A stretch of DNA of 64,000 nucleotides from Rothia santali (GTDB lineage: Bacteria; Actinomycetota; Actinomycetes; Actinomycetales; Micrococcaceae). Positions 51,447 through 60,175 of the stretch are shown here, in pieces. The stretch covers positions 50,674-114,673 of the forward strand of contig NZ_JANAFB010000004.1 of NCBI RefSeq assembly GCF_024199905.1. Reading direction: 5' to 3'. The notes below the pieces were generated by a model. It saw only the letters and a list, made by a program, of their open reading frames with translations. It ran no database searches and was not told where the DNA came from. Numbering within the stretch: position 1 is the first letter of the stretch; each line of letters starts with the position of its first letter. The translations under genes were made by a program, and so were the position numbers.

Positions 51447-52154
51447 ATGACCGACTTCGACGAGGACCTGCTCCGGGCGCTGCAGGTCGACGGGCGCGCG
51501 CAGTTCTCCGCCCTGGCAGCCGAGCTCGGCGTCCACCGGTCCCTCGTGGCCCAGCGCGTCCACGAGCTGCTGGGCTCCGGCGAGCTGCGGGTCCTCGCCG
51601 CGGTGCACCCGCGCGTGCTCGGCTTCCCGGTCCAGGCCCACCTCGCGCTGCGCCTCGCCGGGCCCACCGGCCCCGTCTTCGAGCGCCTGCGCGAGCTCGA
51701 CGCCGTCGTCTACCTCTCCGAGGTCACGGGCGCCTCGCAGGCGGTGGTGGAGGCGTGGGCGTCCTCGCAGGGCGAGCTGGCCCGCACCGTGCACGCGATC
51801 CGGGGGATCCCCGGCGTCGTCGAGGTCCAGCTGACGCTGTACGACCGCGTGCTGCGCACCCTGCTGCTGGGCGAGGAGCCGACGGCGCCGGAGGCGTCCC
51901 TCGACGACTTCGACGTCGCGCTGATGACGCAGCTGCAGCGGGACGGGCGGCTGACCTTCGGCGAGCTCGCTCGGCGCACGGGGCACTCGCCCTCGGCGTG
52001 CCGGAGCCGGGTGCTGCGGCTGCTGGAGGCGCGCGTGATGCGTATCGGCGGGGGGGGGGGGGGCGGCGGGGGGGCCCCCGGGCCCGCGCCTGGGGGCCCT
52101 CGCGGGGGGGCCCGGGGTCCCCGGGGGGGGGCCCCCCGCCGAGGCCGAGACTGA
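51447..52154 (+). pseudogene. Tandem-domain Lrp/AsnC regulator, second half interrupted by a G/C tract
   Basis: The N-terminal Lrp unit is intact: helix-turn-helix at residues 4-55 (LLRALQVDGRAQFSALAAELGVHRSLVAQRVHELLG) and ligand domain to about 145. A second helix-turn-helix follows (DVALMTQLQRDGRLTFGELARRTGHSPSACRSRVLRLLEARVMRIGG). Double Lrp proteins of actinobacteria normally end in a second ligand domain of about 85 residues. Here the frame instead enters G14 and other homopolymer runs and stops. Either a collapsed or miscalled assembly or a real disabling tract; the first is more likely. Confidence 0.75.
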
Positions 52155-52200
52155 GCCCGAGCCGGAGCCCGAGCCTGCGCCCGAGCCCGAGCCCGAGCCC
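52050..52200. other. Abnormal G/C homopolymer tract and GAGCCC repeats
   Basis: A 14-G run (52050-52063) is followed by runs of 7 G, 5 C, 5 G, 7 G, 4 G, 9 G and 6 C, then GAGCCC/GAGCCG repeats up to 52200. Nothing else in the window looks like this. The repeats continue in a frame that would read EPEPEPEPAPEPEPEP. Confidence 0.8.
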
Positions 52201-52425
52201 ATGACCGGAACTGGGACCGAGCCCGAGACCGAAACCCTGCCTGCCGAAGCCGTCGAGGCCTCCGACGGGCCCGCCTCGTCCCACGATTCACCCTCCGCCG
52301 AGCCGGGCCAGGAGCAGCCGGCCGTGGACGCCCTGGCCCGCCCGCAGCGTGACGCGGGGCACGTAGCAGAGAGCAAACCCACAGGTTTTCTGGCTAATCT
52401 GTTTGGGAAGCGGCGCGCGAGATAG
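52201..52425 (+). other. Open frame of an acidic tail, possibly the displaced end of the Lrp-like gene
   Basis: The 74-residue frame beginning MTGTGTEPETETLPAEA ends in a basic motif (SKPTGFLANLFGKRRAR) and continues upstream into the Glu-Pro repeat without a start or ribosome site. It looks like the C-terminal end of a larger protein, most simply the damaged Lrp-type protein in a shifted frame. Not called as a stand-alone gene. Confidence 0.5.
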
Positions 52426-52504
52426 CCGACCTCGGGGCCGCCTCGCACGCCCCCACGCTCACACCGCACGTCACCGACCCCACGGACGAAAGACTCATCA
52501 CCGC

Positions 52505-53638
52505 ATGGCTACCGACCGGAAAATACTTCAGTGGCTCGAGAACCAGCTGTTCGACGGCGCCCTGGCCCTCGGCCAGGAGCTGCCGGACGAACGGCACATC
52601 GCCTCGGCGATCGGAGCCACCCGGAACGCCACCCACCAGGCGCTCAAGGACCTCGAGACGCTCGGGGTCGTGCGCCTGTTCGAGGGCAAGCGCCGGCAGC
52701 TCATCGCCCAGCTGGTGCGCGACCCCGCGGCCAGCGCGGCGCCGGGGCTGAAGCTGCATATGGCCACCGCGGAATACCCGCTGCGGGACATCGTCCACAC
52801 CCGCGTGCTCATGGAGACGTGGGCGGTGCGCCGCGCCGACCCCGAGCACCCCGCCATGCGCGAGCTCGCCGCGATCATGGACGAGATGGACCGCGAGGAC
52901 CTCGGCCTGAAGGACTTCCACCGCCTCGAGGTGTCCTTCCACGTCGCGCTCACCCGGCTGGCCGGCAACAGCCTCATCACGGGGCTGACCACCTCGCTGC
53001 GGGACTCGGTGTACGAGTACACGATGTCCCTGGTCGGCTACGTCCCGCTGTGGTCCGCCACGGCCACGCGCTTGCGCGCCGAGCACCGGGCCATCTACGC
53101 GGCGATCGAGTCGGGGGACAACGAGCTGGCGGCGCGCATGGTCGCCGAGCACATCGAGGGCCATTACCTCGAGGCCGGCGTGGACCCGGACCGGAAGCGG
53201 CGGTCCTCGGCCAGCGTCTTCGTCCAGCCGGAGACGGACGCGGAAGGCGAGGTGCAGCCCCTGACCGCCGCCTCGCCCCTGTCGAGCACGGTCGCCGACT
53301 CCCGGGCCTCCGACGCCGACCTGCCGGACAGCGCCCCCGCCCGCCGCGAGGGCCTCGGGTCCCTCCGTCCGGGCGCGGGGGAGGAGGGCGACGTCGAGCC
53401 GGCGGCCGCCCCGCACGACGCCGGCGAGCCCGCGGGCCTCCGCGGCCAGGGGGAGGCCTCCGGAGCCGAGAAGGCGTTCGGGGCCGCCCCCGAGGAACGG
53501 TCAGAGCCCGACGCGGACGAGGAGCGGCCGGACGGCCCGGGGGCGACCCGCGGCGCCCGCGCCGACGAGCCGGAGCACCCGGCCGAGCGCGGCGAGCGGG
53601 TCGGAGCGGATTCGAAGAAGTTTGACTCCACCTTGTAA
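52505..53638 (+). CDS. GntR-family (FCD-type) regulator with long disordered C-terminal tail
   Basis: Residues 1-60 are a GntR winged helix (LENQLFDGALALGQELPDERHIASAIGATRNATHQALKDLETLG) and about 95-225 an FCD-type ligand domain (RDIVHTRVLMETWAVRRA, FHRLEVSFHVALTRLAGN, RLRAEHRAIYAAIESGDNELAARMVAEHIEGHYLEAG). The three His/Asp metal positions of FCD domains appear in place. Family members end near residue 230; this protein continues 140 residues of acidic Ala/Glu/Pro-rich sequence to GADSKKFDSTL. Ligand unknown. Confidence 0.85.
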   Translation: MATDRKILQWLENQLFDGALALGQELPDERHIASAIGATRNATHQALKDLETLGVVRLFEGKRRQLIAQLVRDPAASAAPGLKLHMATAEYPLRDIVHTRVLMETWAVRRADPEHPAMRELAAIMDEMDREDLGLKDFHRLEVSFHVALTRLAGNSLITGLTTSLRDSVYEYTMSLVGYVPLWSATATRLRAEHRAIYAAIESGDNELAARMVAEHIEGHYLEAGVDPDRKRRSSASVFVQPETDAEGEVQPLTAASPLSSTVADSRASDADLPDSAPARREGLGSLRPGAGEEGDVEPAAAPHDAGEPAGLRGQGEASGAEKAFGAAPEERSEPDADEERPDGPGATRGARADEPEHPAERGERVGADSKKFDSTL

Positions 53639-53807
53639 GGTGTGTGAGGAACGTTTTCGGTCTTGCCGGCGGCTCTGCCCGCCGGAGCCGTGAACAAGCG
53701 TTTTGACCACAGGCCTCGTCCGGTCCCGGACCAGGGGGCCGGCACATGCCGTGGCGGTGGCGCAGCAGCGCCCCGTACGGTGAATCGACACGCAAGGTAG
53801 GGATCCT

Positions 53808-53906
53808 ATGGGTTCAGTCATCAAGAAGCGCCGCAAGCGCATGGCCAAGAAGAAGCACCGCAAGCTGCTTCGCAAGACCCGCCACCAGCGCCGCAACAAG
53901 AAGTAG
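53808..53906 (+). CDS. bS22-like small ribosomal protein (AURKAIP1/COX24 domain)
   Basis: A 32-residue, almost entirely basic peptide: MGSVIKKRRKRMAKKKHRKL then LRKTRHQRRNKK. It is the short actinobacterial AURKAIP1/COX24-domain protein found in mycobacterial ribosomes as bS22. At this length it is easily missed by gene finders. The upstream AGGGATCCT spacing gives a weak ribosome site. A terminator hairpin follows. It normally sits next to an excisionase-type regulator gene; here the upstream neighbour is a GntR/FCD regulator. Confidence 0.92.
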   Translation: MGSVIKKRRKRMAKKKHRKLLRKTRHQRRNKK

Positions 53907-53926
53907 ACGCCCCGGCGTCGCGCAGT

Positions 53927-53965
53927 CTTCGGCCGCACACCTCGTCAGACGGTGCGCGGCCGAAG
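53927..53965 (+). terminator. Terminator after the bS22-like gene
   Basis: CTTCGGCCGCACACC pairs with GGTGCGCGGCCGAAG, 14 of 15 positions, with a 9-nt loop, beginning 20 nt after the stop. Confidence 0.75.
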
Positions 53966-54012
53966 CCGTACCCGGGGTCCGTCCGCCCGCCCGGGCCGGA
54001 TACCCTGGGAGC

Positions 54013-54288
54013 ATGAGCCACACCGCCCCCACCATCGAGCTGCTGACCAGCCCCGGGTGCCACCTGTGCGAGGCCGCCCGCGCGGACCTCGATCAGGTCG
54101 TCGAGCCCCTGGGCCTGACCTGGACCGAGGTCGACGTCACCCTGGACCCGGAGCTGCTGCGCCGGTTCGCCGAGGAGATCCCGGTCGTCATGATCGAGGG
54201 CGTCCCGCGCGACTTCTGGCGCGTCGACCGCCCCCGGATCACCCGGATCCTGACAGGCCTGCTCGAGGGGCGCGACCCCGAGGCCTGA
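54013..54288 (+). CDS. Glutaredoxin-like protein (DUF836-type)
   Basis: A 91-residue thioredoxin-fold protein with the redox pair CHLC in LTSPGCHLCEAARADL, followed by WTEVDVTLDPELLRRFAEEIPVVMIEGVPRDFWRVD with the cis-proline (IPVVMI). Proteins of this type commonly lead actinobacterial cytochrome c maturation or phosphatase loci. It is 36 bp upstream of a histidine phosphatase gene on the same strand. Confidence 0.9.
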   Translation: MSHTAPTIELLTSPGCHLCEAARADLDQVVEPLGLTWTEVDVTLDPELLRRFAEEIPVVMIEGVPRDFWRVDRPRITRILTGLLEGRDPEA

Positions 54289-54324
54289 GCCCGCCTCCCC
54301 GCCCGCCGCCACGATTCGAGGATC

Positions 54325-55002
54325 ATGAGCCACTCCGCCACCGTCCACCTGCTCCGCCACGGCGAGGTGCACAACCCCGACCGCATCGTCTACGGCCGCC
54401 TGCCCGGCTACCACCTCTCGGAGCGGGGCCGGGCGATGGCCCGCCTGGCCGCCGAGGAGCTGCGCCGCCGGGCCGACGACGGCGCCGCGATCGTCCACCT
54501 CGCGATCTCGCCGCTGACCCGCACCCGGGAGACCGCCGCGCCGATCGAGGAGCTCCTGGGCCTGCAGGCCCGCCCCGACGAGCGCCTCCTCGAGGCCGGG
54601 AACCACTTCGAGGGCCTGCACGTGAACCGCGACGAGCTGCTGCGCAACCCCCGGCACTGGCCCCGCCTCCTGAACCCGCTGCGGCCCTCCTGGGGCGAGC
54701 CCTACCGGGAGCAGGTCCGGCGCATGTCCGAGGCGGTCAAGGACGCCGCGGCGGAGGCGGTGCGGATCGGCGGCGACGGCGCGGAGGCCGTGCTCGTCTC
54801 CCACCAGCTGCCGATCTGGATGGTCCGCAGCGGCGTCGAGGGCCGGCCCCTGCCGCACGACCCCCGCACCCGCCAGTGCAACCTCGCCTCCCTCACGTCC
54901 CTGAGGTTCGACGACGTCCGCGCGCCGGGGCGCCCCTCGGTCGCCTACTGCGAGCCCGCCGCGGAGCTCTATTCAGGGGTCATTCAGCTTCCCGGCTCAT
55001 AA
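54325..55002 (+). CDS. Histidine phosphatase (phosphoglycerate mutase-like)
   Basis: A 225-residue phosphohistidine enzyme. The catalytic RHG box is VHLLRHGEVHNPDRIVYGRLPGYHLSERGR; the second histidine lies in AVLVSHQLPIW, with acid Glu in LEAGNHFEGL. It stands in the conserved order glutaredoxin-like, histidine phosphatase, TlpA, CcdA, ResB, CcsB seen across Micrococcales. Specific substrate unknown. Confidence 0.92.
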   Translation: MSHSATVHLLRHGEVHNPDRIVYGRLPGYHLSERGRAMARLAAEELRRRADDGAAIVHLAISPLTRTRETAAPIEELLGLQARPDERLLEAGNHFEGLHVNRDELLRNPRHWPRLLNPLRPSWGEPYREQVRRMSEAVKDAAAEAVRIGGDGAEAVLVSHQLPIWMVRSGVEGRPLPHDPRTRQCNLASLTSLRFDDVRAPGRPSVAYCEPAAELYSGVIQLPGS

Positions 55003-55144
55003 TGGAGACCGCATTCCGGCGTCCGGGCGCACGCCAGGATCCCGGGCGCGCCCGCGGTCCGGACCGGCCGCCGTCGGCCGTCTCAGGCCCCGCCGGATCC
55101 CGCCCGCGCCGCCCACGAGTCACCAACACCTTCGAGAAAGACTT

Positions 55145-55780
55145 ATGCCCGCCTCCACTCCCCGCCGCCTGACCCGCAGGGGCCTGTTCGTCGCCGCCAC
55201 CGCCGCCGTCGGGGCGGTCGCGCTGTCGGCCTGCTCGAGCGACGACTCCGGCCTCGCCGAGCAGGCGGACTCCGCCGACGGCAAAGGCTACATCTCCGGC
55301 GACGGCACGGTGACCGAGTACCGGGAGGACGAGCGGGGCGAGCCCGTGGTCTTCTCCGGGAAGCTGTTCACCGGCGAGGAGGTCACGGGGGAGTCGCTGC
55401 GCGGCGCGCCCGCGGTGGTCAACTTCTGGTACGCCGGCTGCGCGCCCTGCCGGGCCGAGGCCCCGCACCTGCGGGCCCTGCACGACGAGTTCGGGGACGG
55501 CGTCGGCTTCCTTGGCGTGAACCTGAGGGACGAGCGCGGCACGGCCGAGGCCTTCGAGCGCAACTTCGGCATCGACTACCCCTCGATCGAGGACCGGGCC
55601 GGGGGAGTCCTCATGGACCTCTCCAACTTCGTCCCGGCCCAGGCCGTGCCCACGACCCTGGTCCTCGACCCCGAGGGCCGGGTCTCCGCCCGCGTCCTGG
55701 GGCAGATCGACGAGTCGGTCCTGCGCACGCTGATCGACGACGTGCTGCCCGGCGGGGGCAGCGGCTCGGGCGACGAGTAG
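55145..55780 (+). CDS. TlpA/ResA-like thioredoxin lipoprotein
   Basis: An extracytoplasmic thiol reductase for apocytochrome c. The 211 residues have a signal with Arg pair and lipobox LSAC (Cys30), then an AhpC/TSA-type thioredoxin domain with the active CAPC (Cys99, Cys102) in NFWYAGCAPCRAEAPHLRAL and the cis-proline region QAVPTTLVLDPEG. It is followed after 7 bp by ccdA, the membrane electron donor for it. Confidence 0.92.
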   Translation: MPASTPRRLTRRGLFVAATAAVGAVALSACSSDDSGLAEQADSADGKGYISGDGTVTEYREDERGEPVVFSGKLFTGEEVTGESLRGAPAVVNFWYAGCAPCRAEAPHLRALHDEFGDGVGFLGVNLRDERGTAEAFERNFGIDYPSIEDRAGGVLMDLSNFVPAQAVPTTLVLDPEGRVSARVLGQIDESVLRTLIDDVLPGGGSGSGDE

Positions 55781-55787
55781 GACCGGG

Positions 55788-56540
55788 ATGGACTTCTCCT
55801 TCGGTTCCGTGGTGATGGACGGCTCGCTCTGGGCGGCCGTCCCCCTCGCGGCCCTGGCCGGGCTCATCTCCTTCGCCTCCCCGTGCGTCCTGCCCCTGGT
55901 CCCCGGCTACCTCGGCTACGTCACCGGCCTGACCGGCTCCGACCTGCAGCGCAGCCGCCGGGGCCGGATGGTCCTGGGAACGGGTCTGTTCGTCCTCGGG
56001 TTCTCCGTGGTCTTCGTCCTGATGTCGGTGGTGCTCGCGCAGATCGGCGCCGCGCCGTGGGTCAGGGGCCACACCTGGATCAACGTCGTCCTGGGGGTCC
56101 TGGTGATCCTCCTGGGCGTCGTCTTCATGGGCGGGTTCTCCTGGTTCCAGCGCGAGCGCAAGATCCACGCCCGGCCCCCGTCGGGCCTGTGGGGGGCGCC
56201 CATCCTGGGCATCACCTTCGGCCTCGGCTGGGCGCCGTGCATCGGACCGACCTTCGCCGCCGTGCAGACCCTCGTCTACGTCGAGGGGCCCAGCAGCGCG
56301 AAGGCCATCACCCTGACCCTGATCTACTGCCTCGGGCTCGGGATCCCGTTCCTGCTGATCGCCCTGGGGTTCCGCCGCTCCGCCGAGATGTTCTCCTTCC
56401 TCCGCCGGCACCGCCGGGCGCTGCAGGTGACCGGCGGGGCCGTCCTGGTCCTCATCGGCGTCATGATCGCCACGGGGCTCTGGAACTCCCTGATGTCCTG
56501 GGTCCAGGCCGCGCTCCCGGGATACGAGCTTCCCGTATGA
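55788..56540 (+). CDS. ccdA: Thiol-disulfide interchange/cytochrome c biogenesis membrane protein CcdA
   Basis: A six-helix membrane protein of 250 residues that passes electrons from cytoplasmic thioredoxin to the outer TlpA. The two redox cysteines are Cys33 (SFASPCVLPLVPGYLGYVTG) and Cys151 (GWAPCIGPTFA), the CcdA/DsbD-beta pattern. Its stop is 58 bp before the resB ATG, in the same operon. Confidence 0.94.
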   Translation: MDFSFGSVVMDGSLWAAVPLAALAGLISFASPCVLPLVPGYLGYVTGLTGSDLQRSRRGRMVLGTGLFVLGFSVVFVLMSVVLAQIGAAPWVRGHTWINVVLGVLVILLGVVFMGGFSWFQRERKIHARPPSGLWGAPILGITFGLGWAPCIGPTFAAVQTLVYVEGPSSAKAITLTLIYCLGLGIPFLLIALGFRRSAEMFSFLRRHRRALQVTGGAVLVLIGVMIATGLWNSLMSWVQAALPGYELPV

Positions 56541-56598
56541 GCGCGGACGCCCGCCCGAGAGGACCCAGAACCACCGCGATGAGACCGGAAGAGTGCGC

Positions 56599-58278
56599 AT
56601 GAGTACAGAGAAGAAGGCAGCGACGGACGCCCCGGCGCTCGGCCCGATCGGCATGCTGCGCTGGGCCTGGCGCCAGCTGACCAAGATGAACACGGCACTG
56701 TTCCTGCTCCTGCTGCTCGCCGTGGCCGCCGTGCCCGGCTCGATCTTCCCGCAGAACATCCAGGACCCCGCCCGGGTCCAGGACTACCTGGACCAGCACC
56801 CCACCTGGGGGCCGATCGCCGAGAACCTCCAGCTGTTCGACGTCTTCTCCTCGGTGTGGTTCTCCGCGATCTACATCCTGCTCTTCGTCTCCCTGGTCGG
56901 CTGCGTCGTGCCCCGCGCGCTCAAGCACGCCAAGGAGTACCGCGCCAAGCCGCCGCGCACCCCGCGCAACCTCTCCCGGATGCCGCAGCACCGGGTGCTG
57001 ACCATCCCCGCCGAGTCGCTCGAGGACGGCCGGGAGCTCACCGCGGCGTCGGCTGCCGCCCAGGCCCGGGACATCCTCAGGCGGCGCCGCTACCGCACCG
57101 AGCTGCGCGGCGAGGACTCGGCGGAGCCGAACGTCGCCGCCGAGCGCGGGATGTTCCGCGAGCTCGGCAACCTCGTGTTCCACACGGCCATGATCGGGGT
57201 GCTGATCGGCATGGCCATCGGCTCGCTGTTCGGCTACAGCGGGCAGAAGATCGTGGTGCAGGACGAGTCCTTCGTCAACACCCTGGTCAGCTACGACTCC
57301 TTCACCCCGGGCACCAACTTCAACCCCGACTGGCTGCACAACTTCTCCCTGACGCTGGACAGCTTCGACGTCGAGTTCGACCGCCAGCCCGGCTCGCCCA
57401 CCTACGCCCAGCCGCTGGACTTCGAGGCCGGCGTGACCGTGCGCGCGGACAGCGACTCCGAGCCCACCGAGGAGACGCTCAAGGTCAACTCCCCGCTCAC
57501 GGTGGACGGCAACCGGGTCTACCTCGCGGGCAACGGCTACGCGCCGATCGTGAAGGTCAACGACGGCGAGGGCAACCTCGCCTACGAGGGCCCCATCGTG
57601 ACCCTGACGACCGACCAGAACTACACCTCCTCGATCGTCCTCAAGGTGCCCGACGCCGCCCCGGACCAGCTCGGCTTCGTCGGCATGTTCCTGCCCACGG
57701 CGGTGCTGGAGGACGGCCAGGTCCCGTACTCGGCCGACCCGGTGCTGGCCAACCCGGCCCTGGTGCTCGCCTCCTACTCGGGCGACCTGGGGCTGGACGG
57801 CGGCACCCCGCAGAACGTCTACGTCCTGGACACCGAGGGCCTCGACGAGCTGAACTCGATGCAGTCCGCGGACGGCGGGATCGTGCTGACCCAGGAGGAC
57901 AACTCCTATCAGCTGCCCGACGGCAAGGGCAGCATCGAGTTCGAGGGCGTCACGCGCTACGTCGGGCTCGACGTCCACTACGACCCGGGCAAGCCCGTGG
58001 TCCTCGTGTCCTTCCTCCTGGCCTTCGCCGGGCTGCTGATCTCGCTGTTCGTCGCCCGACGCCGCGCGTGGGTCAAGGCCCGCGAGACGGTCGACGCGGA
58101 CGGGCGCCGCGCCGTCGTCGTCGAGTACGGGCTCCTGGCCCGCGGCGAGGACCCGCGCCTGGCGCACGAGGCGGACCGGCTCACCGAGCTCTTCGCCCAG
58201 CAATGGGGTCTAGAATTCAGCGAGGACGCAGCGCCCCGCTCGACGCCGCTGTCCGCGGCCCAGAAAGGTGCATCATGA
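56599..58278 (+). CDS. resB: Cytochrome c synthase component ResB
   Basis: The 559-residue ResB/Ccs1 protein forms the heme-delivery synthase with CcsB. Three N-terminal helices (LFLLLLLAVAAVPGSIFPQN; FSAIYILLFVSLVGCVV; LVFHTAMIGVLIGMAIGSLFGYSG) precede a large extracytoplasmic domain, then a final helix (VVLVSFLLAFAGLLISLFVARRR). ATG is preferred over a GTG 6 nt upstream because GGAAGA is then well spaced. It overlaps ccsB by ATGA. Confidence 0.94.
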   Translation: MSTEKKAATDAPALGPIGMLRWAWRQLTKMNTALFLLLLLAVAAVPGSIFPQNIQDPARVQDYLDQHPTWGPIAENLQLFDVFSSVWFSAIYILLFVSLVGCVVPRALKHAKEYRAKPPRTPRNLSRMPQHRVLTIPAESLEDGRELTAASAAAQARDILRRRRYRTELRGEDSAEPNVAAERGMFRELGNLVFHTAMIGVLIGMAIGSLFGYSGQKIVVQDESFVNTLVSYDSFTPGTNFNPDWLHNFSLTLDSFDVEFDRQPGSPTYAQPLDFEAGVTVRADSDSEPTEETLKVNSPLTVDGNRVYLAGNGYAPIVKVNDGEGNLAYEGPIVTLTTDQNYTSSIVLKVPDAAPDQLGFVGMFLPTAVLEDGQVPYSADPVLANPALVLASYSGDLGLDGGTPQNVYVLDTEGLDELNSMQSADGGIVLTQEDNSYQLPDGKGSIEFEGVTRYVGLDVHYDPGKPVVLVSFLLAFAGLLISLFVARRRAWVKARETVDADGRRAVVVEYGLLARGEDPRLAHEADRLTELFAQQWGLEFSEDAAPRSTPLSAAQKGAS

Positions 58279-59396
58279 CCATCAATGAAAGCCTGGCCCA
58301 GTGGAGCGAGCTGTCGATGCTCCTGGCCGCCGTGACCTACCTGGTCGCGTTCATCGCGTTCACCTGGGACATCGCCTCCCACTCGAAGGCGGCGCGCCGG
58401 GCCGACGCCGCGGGCCGCCGCGCGGAGTCCGCCAAGCGGCCCGCGATGGCCGGGGCGGGCCCCGCCGCCGAGCGCGGATCCGCCGCCGGGTTCGACGATG
58501 CCGGGTCCGGCACCCTCTCCGGGACCGAGGACGACGCCGCCCAGGACTCCTGGCCCGTCGACTCCTCGATGCCCGGGGACCTGGACCGCGTCTCCGGCCG
58601 CAGGACGGCCGACGACTCGATGGTCTACTCCGGCGCCCGGCGCCCGGCGGCCAACGTGGCCGTGGCGGTCATGGTGATCGGCGTGCTGATCCACCTCGCG
58701 GGCGTGCTGACCCGCGGCCTCGCCGCCTCGCGCGTGCCGTGGGGCAACATGTACGAGTTCTGCACCACGGGCGCGCTCGTGGTCTCGGTGGTCTTCCTGA
58801 TCGCGCTGATCTTCCGCGACCTGCGCTTCGTGGGGACCCTGGTCTCCGGCCTCGCGGTGGTCATGATGGTCGCGGCGACCATCGGGTTCCCGACGCCGGT
58901 GGGCCACCTCCAGCCGGCCCTCCAGTCCTACTGGCTCGTCATCCACGTCTCCGTGGCCGTGATGGCCAGCGGGGTCTTCACCATCACCTTCGCCCTCGCG
59001 GTGCTCCAGCTCATGCAGACCCGGCGGGAGCGCCGGCTCGCCGAGGGCGGGGCCGACCGGATGCCGTTCATGCGGCTCGTGCCCTCGGCGCGGGCGCTGG
59101 AGAACTTCGCGTTCCGCCTCAACACCGTGGGCTTCGTGATGTGGACCTTCACCCTCGCGATGGGGGCCATCTGGGCCGAGCAGGCGTGGGGCCGCTACTG
59201 GGGCTGGGACACCAAGGAGGTCTGGACCTTCGTGATCTGGGTCGTCTACGCCGCCTACCTGCACGCCCGCGCGACCCGCGGCTGGACCGGGCCCCGCTCG
59301 GCCTGGCTGTCGATCATCGGCTACCTGTGCATCATCTTCAACTTCACGGTGGTCAACGTCTTCTTCTCGGGGCTGCACTCCTACTCGGGGCTGTGA
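58275..59396 (+). CDS. ccsB: Cytochrome c synthase component CcsB (CcsA/CcmC family)
   Basis: A 373-residue heme handling protein with the WWD signature WGRYWGWDTKEVWTFVIW, external histidines in LIHLAG and WLVIHVSVA, and about eight helices. A polar, Asp/Ala-rich stretch of about 70 residues after the first helix (about 40-115) is an insertion compared with compact CcsA proteins. It is coupled to resB by ATGA. Terminator follows. Confidence 0.94.
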   Translation: MTINESLAQWSELSMLLAAVTYLVAFIAFTWDIASHSKAARRADAAGRRAESAKRPAMAGAGPAAERGSAAGFDDAGSGTLSGTEDDAAQDSWPVDSSMPGDLDRVSGRRTADDSMVYSGARRPAANVAVAVMVIGVLIHLAGVLTRGLAASRVPWGNMYEFCTTGALVVSVVFLIALIFRDLRFVGTLVSGLAVVMMVAATIGFPTPVGHLQPALQSYWLVIHVSVAVMASGVFTITFALAVLQLMQTRRERRLAEGGADRMPFMRLVPSARALENFAFRLNTVGFVMWTFTLAMGAIWAEQAWGRYWGWDTKEVWTFVIWVVYAAYLHARATRGWTGPRSAWLSIIGYLCIIFNFTVVNVFFSGLHSYSGL

Positions 59397-59504
59397 GGCG
59401 CGCCGGCCCGGGGCATCAGCGCCGGGCCGGCCGGGCCGGAACGTACTCGCCGGCCCGGGACGTGCGCGCCGCTCCGGCGTCGTGACCGAAGAGGACGACG
59501 CGAG

Positions 59505-59541
59505 GAAGGGCCCCGGATCCGTGGTGGATCCGGGGCCCTTC
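59505..59541. terminator. Bidirectional terminator between ccsB and the PLDc_N gene
   Basis: A perfect 16-bp stem (59505-59520 with 59526-59541) with a 5-nt loop. CTTC at the end of the 3' arm gives a short pyrimidine tail. The flanking genes converge on it. Confidence 0.82.
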
Positions 59542-59637
59542 GCGGGTGTGGGGGGAGTGGCTTCCGCCGGTGAGGGGGAGTTGGACGTCCCCGATGAGGG
59601 GAACCGGGGGTAGCGTGCGCTGTGGCGGGACCCGTCC

Positions 59638-60096
59638 CTAGCGGCCGCGGTCCTCGCGCGGGCCGTCGTCGTCCCGGTCGCTCGGGGTGGGATCAGTCGC
59701 CTCGTCGTCGTCCGGGGGGTGGTTGCCGTTCGTTCCGCCGCCGCGCTCACGCTGGCGGCGCTTCTCCTCCTCGCGCCGGGCGCGCTCCTCGTCGGCGCGG
59801 CGGCGCTGGGCCTGTTTGGCCAGGAACTCGAGGTAGGAGGCGTCGTCGTCCGGGGCGGCGGCGCGGGCCGAGCCCGGGGCCTCCCGGGTGACCACGCGGG
59901 AGCCCGAGGAGCGCTCCGTGCCGAAGAACAGCCACAGCCCGGGCCCGATCACGGGGAACAGCAGCGCGATGATCACCCACAGGGGTTTGGAGACCGCCTT
60001 GATCCGCTCCCGGGAGGTGCGGGAGATGTCGAGGACGGCGTAGATGGTAAGCCCCACGATGAGGGCCCCCGCGGCGATGATCAGGACTGCTCGCAT
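59638..60096 (-). CDS. PLDc_N-domain membrane protein
   Basis: The 152 residues start with one membrane helix (VLIIAAGALIVGLTIYAVLDI), then the phospholipase D N-terminal-type motif KPLWVIIALLFPVIGPGLWLFFG, and end in a charged Arg/Glu coiled-coil-like then Asp/Pro-rich tail. These are stand-alone short proteins common in actinobacteria, not phospholipases. It diverges from the DUF4229 gene. Confidence 0.88.
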   Translation of the reverse strand: MRAVLIIAAGALIVGLTIYAVLDISRTSRERIKAVSKPLWVIIALLFPVIGPGLWLFFGTERSSGSRVVTREAPGSARAAAPDDDASYLEFLAKQAQRRRADEERARREEEKRRQRERGGGTNGNHPPDDDEATDPTPSDRDDDGPREDRGR

Positions 60097-60106
60097 GCGT
60101 CCATTC

Positions 60107-60135
60107 TACCGGTACAACCTGGGGGTTGACCGGTA
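60107..60135. promoter_or_regulatory. Bulged inverted repeat in the PLDc_N/DUF4229 divergent promoter
   Basis: TACCGGTACAACC (60107-60119) pairs with GGTTGACCGGTA (60124-60135), 12 bp with one bulged base. It lies 11 bp from the PLDc_N start, an operator-like position for both genes. Confidence 0.5.
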
Positions 60136-60175
60136 CCGAGGCGGCATTCAGGCAAGCCGGGTACCATGTCCTCCC

